Positions 4,713-5,290 of a DNA stretch of 5,290 nt are shown piece after piece. The notes below the pieces were generated by a model. It was not told where the DNA came from. It saw nothing but the letters and a program-made list of their open reading frames with translations, and made no database searches. A program made the position numbers and the translations under genes. Within the stretch, counting starts at the first letter, position 1, and the number at the start of each line of letters is the position of its first letter. The stretch is taken from contig CAAFUD010000007.1 of the NCBI GenBank assembly GCA_900766125.1, positions 1-5,290 of the forward strand, in the 5' to 3' direction. Source of the DNA: an uncultured Veillonella sp. (GTDB lineage: Bacteria; Bacillota; Negativicutes; Veillonellales; Veillonellaceae).

Positions 4713-5290
4713 ATGAATTATTACAAAATTGAATTTGACAATGAATATCAACAATTATACTATGATAACTGTGTATATAGTAATTTATATAGTATTTGTT
4801 TATATGGTGATCGTATGAATCCACATAATCATGCAGTTTCACATGCAGGAAATTCTATGTCGAGACATACAGTGTTTGATGGTATCGATTTGATGTTCCT
4901 TGATGTGAAGCAAGAAACGATTCAATTTTATGCAAAATCCCATACGAAGACGTTTGCCATAAATCATTGTGAAGAGGGGCGCATTGAGTGCAAGTTTACA
5001 TCTGGTGACTATTTATATATGGGGCCAGGTGATATGTCCATAGGGTGGCATATTCATGCTGATTATCAACATGAGAACTACTTCCCTACAAAGCTCTTTA
5101 AAGGGATTGTATTACTCGTAGATGTTGAAAAGGCTCAACCCGTATTAGATGCACTTGTGACTGAAGCGCGCATCGATTTGACACAATTAGCAAATCGATT
5201 CTGTGAGCATTCTGACTTTGGTATGATGATGGAAGAGACAGAATCTGTTCGTCAGATTTTTTCTAGCTTATATAAAGTGCCTGATCAAAT
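4713..5290 (+). CDS. AraC-family transcriptional regulator, N-terminal part (runs off the window)
   Basis: 192 codons are open to the right end with no stop, so the gene is incomplete here. The visible part matches the sensor region of PchR-like AraC regulators of Firmicutes. It has an effector-binding barrel with FAINHCEEGRIEC (81-93), the YLYMGPGDMSI strand (100-110), then FPTKLFKGIVLLVDVEKAQPVLDAL (124-148), and a helical linker up to 192. The C-terminal double helix-turn-helix that would bind DNA is expected beyond 5290 and was not seen, so the AraC call rests on the N-terminal style. The start is uncertain. ATG 4713 has only an A-rich AAAGAAAA before it, while an in-frame ATG at 4635, behind a weak TGGAT, would add 26 less typical residues. 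It lies downstream of the PTS operon on the same strand and might control it, though iron or siderophore sensing is as likely for this subgroup. Confidence 0.75.
   Translation, partial: MNYYKIEFDNEYQQLYYDNCVYSNLYSICLYGDRMNPHNHAVSHAGNSMSRHTVFDGIDLMFLDVKQETIQFYAKSHTKTFAINHCEEGRIECKFTSGDYLYMGPGDMSIGWHIHADYQHENYFPTKLFKGIVLLVDVEKAQPVLDALVTEARIDLTQLANRFCEHSDFGMMMEETESVRQIFSSLYKVPDQ

Overview
The window looks like the start of a draft contig from a low-GC Firmicute. The first 20 bases are not genomic: they match the 3' end of the Illumina TruSeq read-1 adapter. AT-rich codons, strong AGGAGG ribosome binding sites and the protein styles fit Clostridia or Negativicutes. Veillonella is my best guess, but that is an impression from codon and protein style, not a proof.

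Layout from left to right. (1) A complete PiT-family inorganic phosphate permease (35-1033) ends at a strong intrinsic terminator. (2) About 930 bases (1034-1963) hold no large gene. They contain one 57-residue basic protein (1448-1621) with a GxRxGAGRP motif. They also contain an unusual structured block (about 1616-1809): a perfect TATAAT box, a long-range inverted repeat enclosing an 89-base stretch without a single G, and a perfect 19-bp hairpin. I read this block as a candidate small RNA. (3) A tight operon (1964-4510) encodes a three-part phosphotransferase (PTS) permease of the ascorbate/UlaA superfamily, in the order EIIA (TTG start), EIIB, EIIC. A fourth, translationally coupled gene encodes a small DUF454 (YbaN-like) membrane protein. 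A hairpin follows. (4) A partial AraC-type regulator gene (from 4713) runs off the right end, with only its N-terminal sensor region visible.

How the genes work together. In the PTS operon, phosphate would pass from HPr (not in this window) to His66 of EIIA, then to Cys8 of EIIB, then to the sugar carried by EIIC. None of the ascorbate breakdown genes (ulaD/E/F/G types) is present here. Two glutamines that I recall as contacting ascorbate in E. coli UlaA are phenylalanines in this EIIC, so the substrate may not be ascorbate. The AraC-type gene lies on the same strand behind a hairpin and is a possible but unproven regulator of the operon. The phosphate permease is functionally unrelated and separately terminated.

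The best candidates for something undescribed are the G-free structured block at 1616-1809, the small GAGRP protein just before it, and the altered substrate site of the EIIC.
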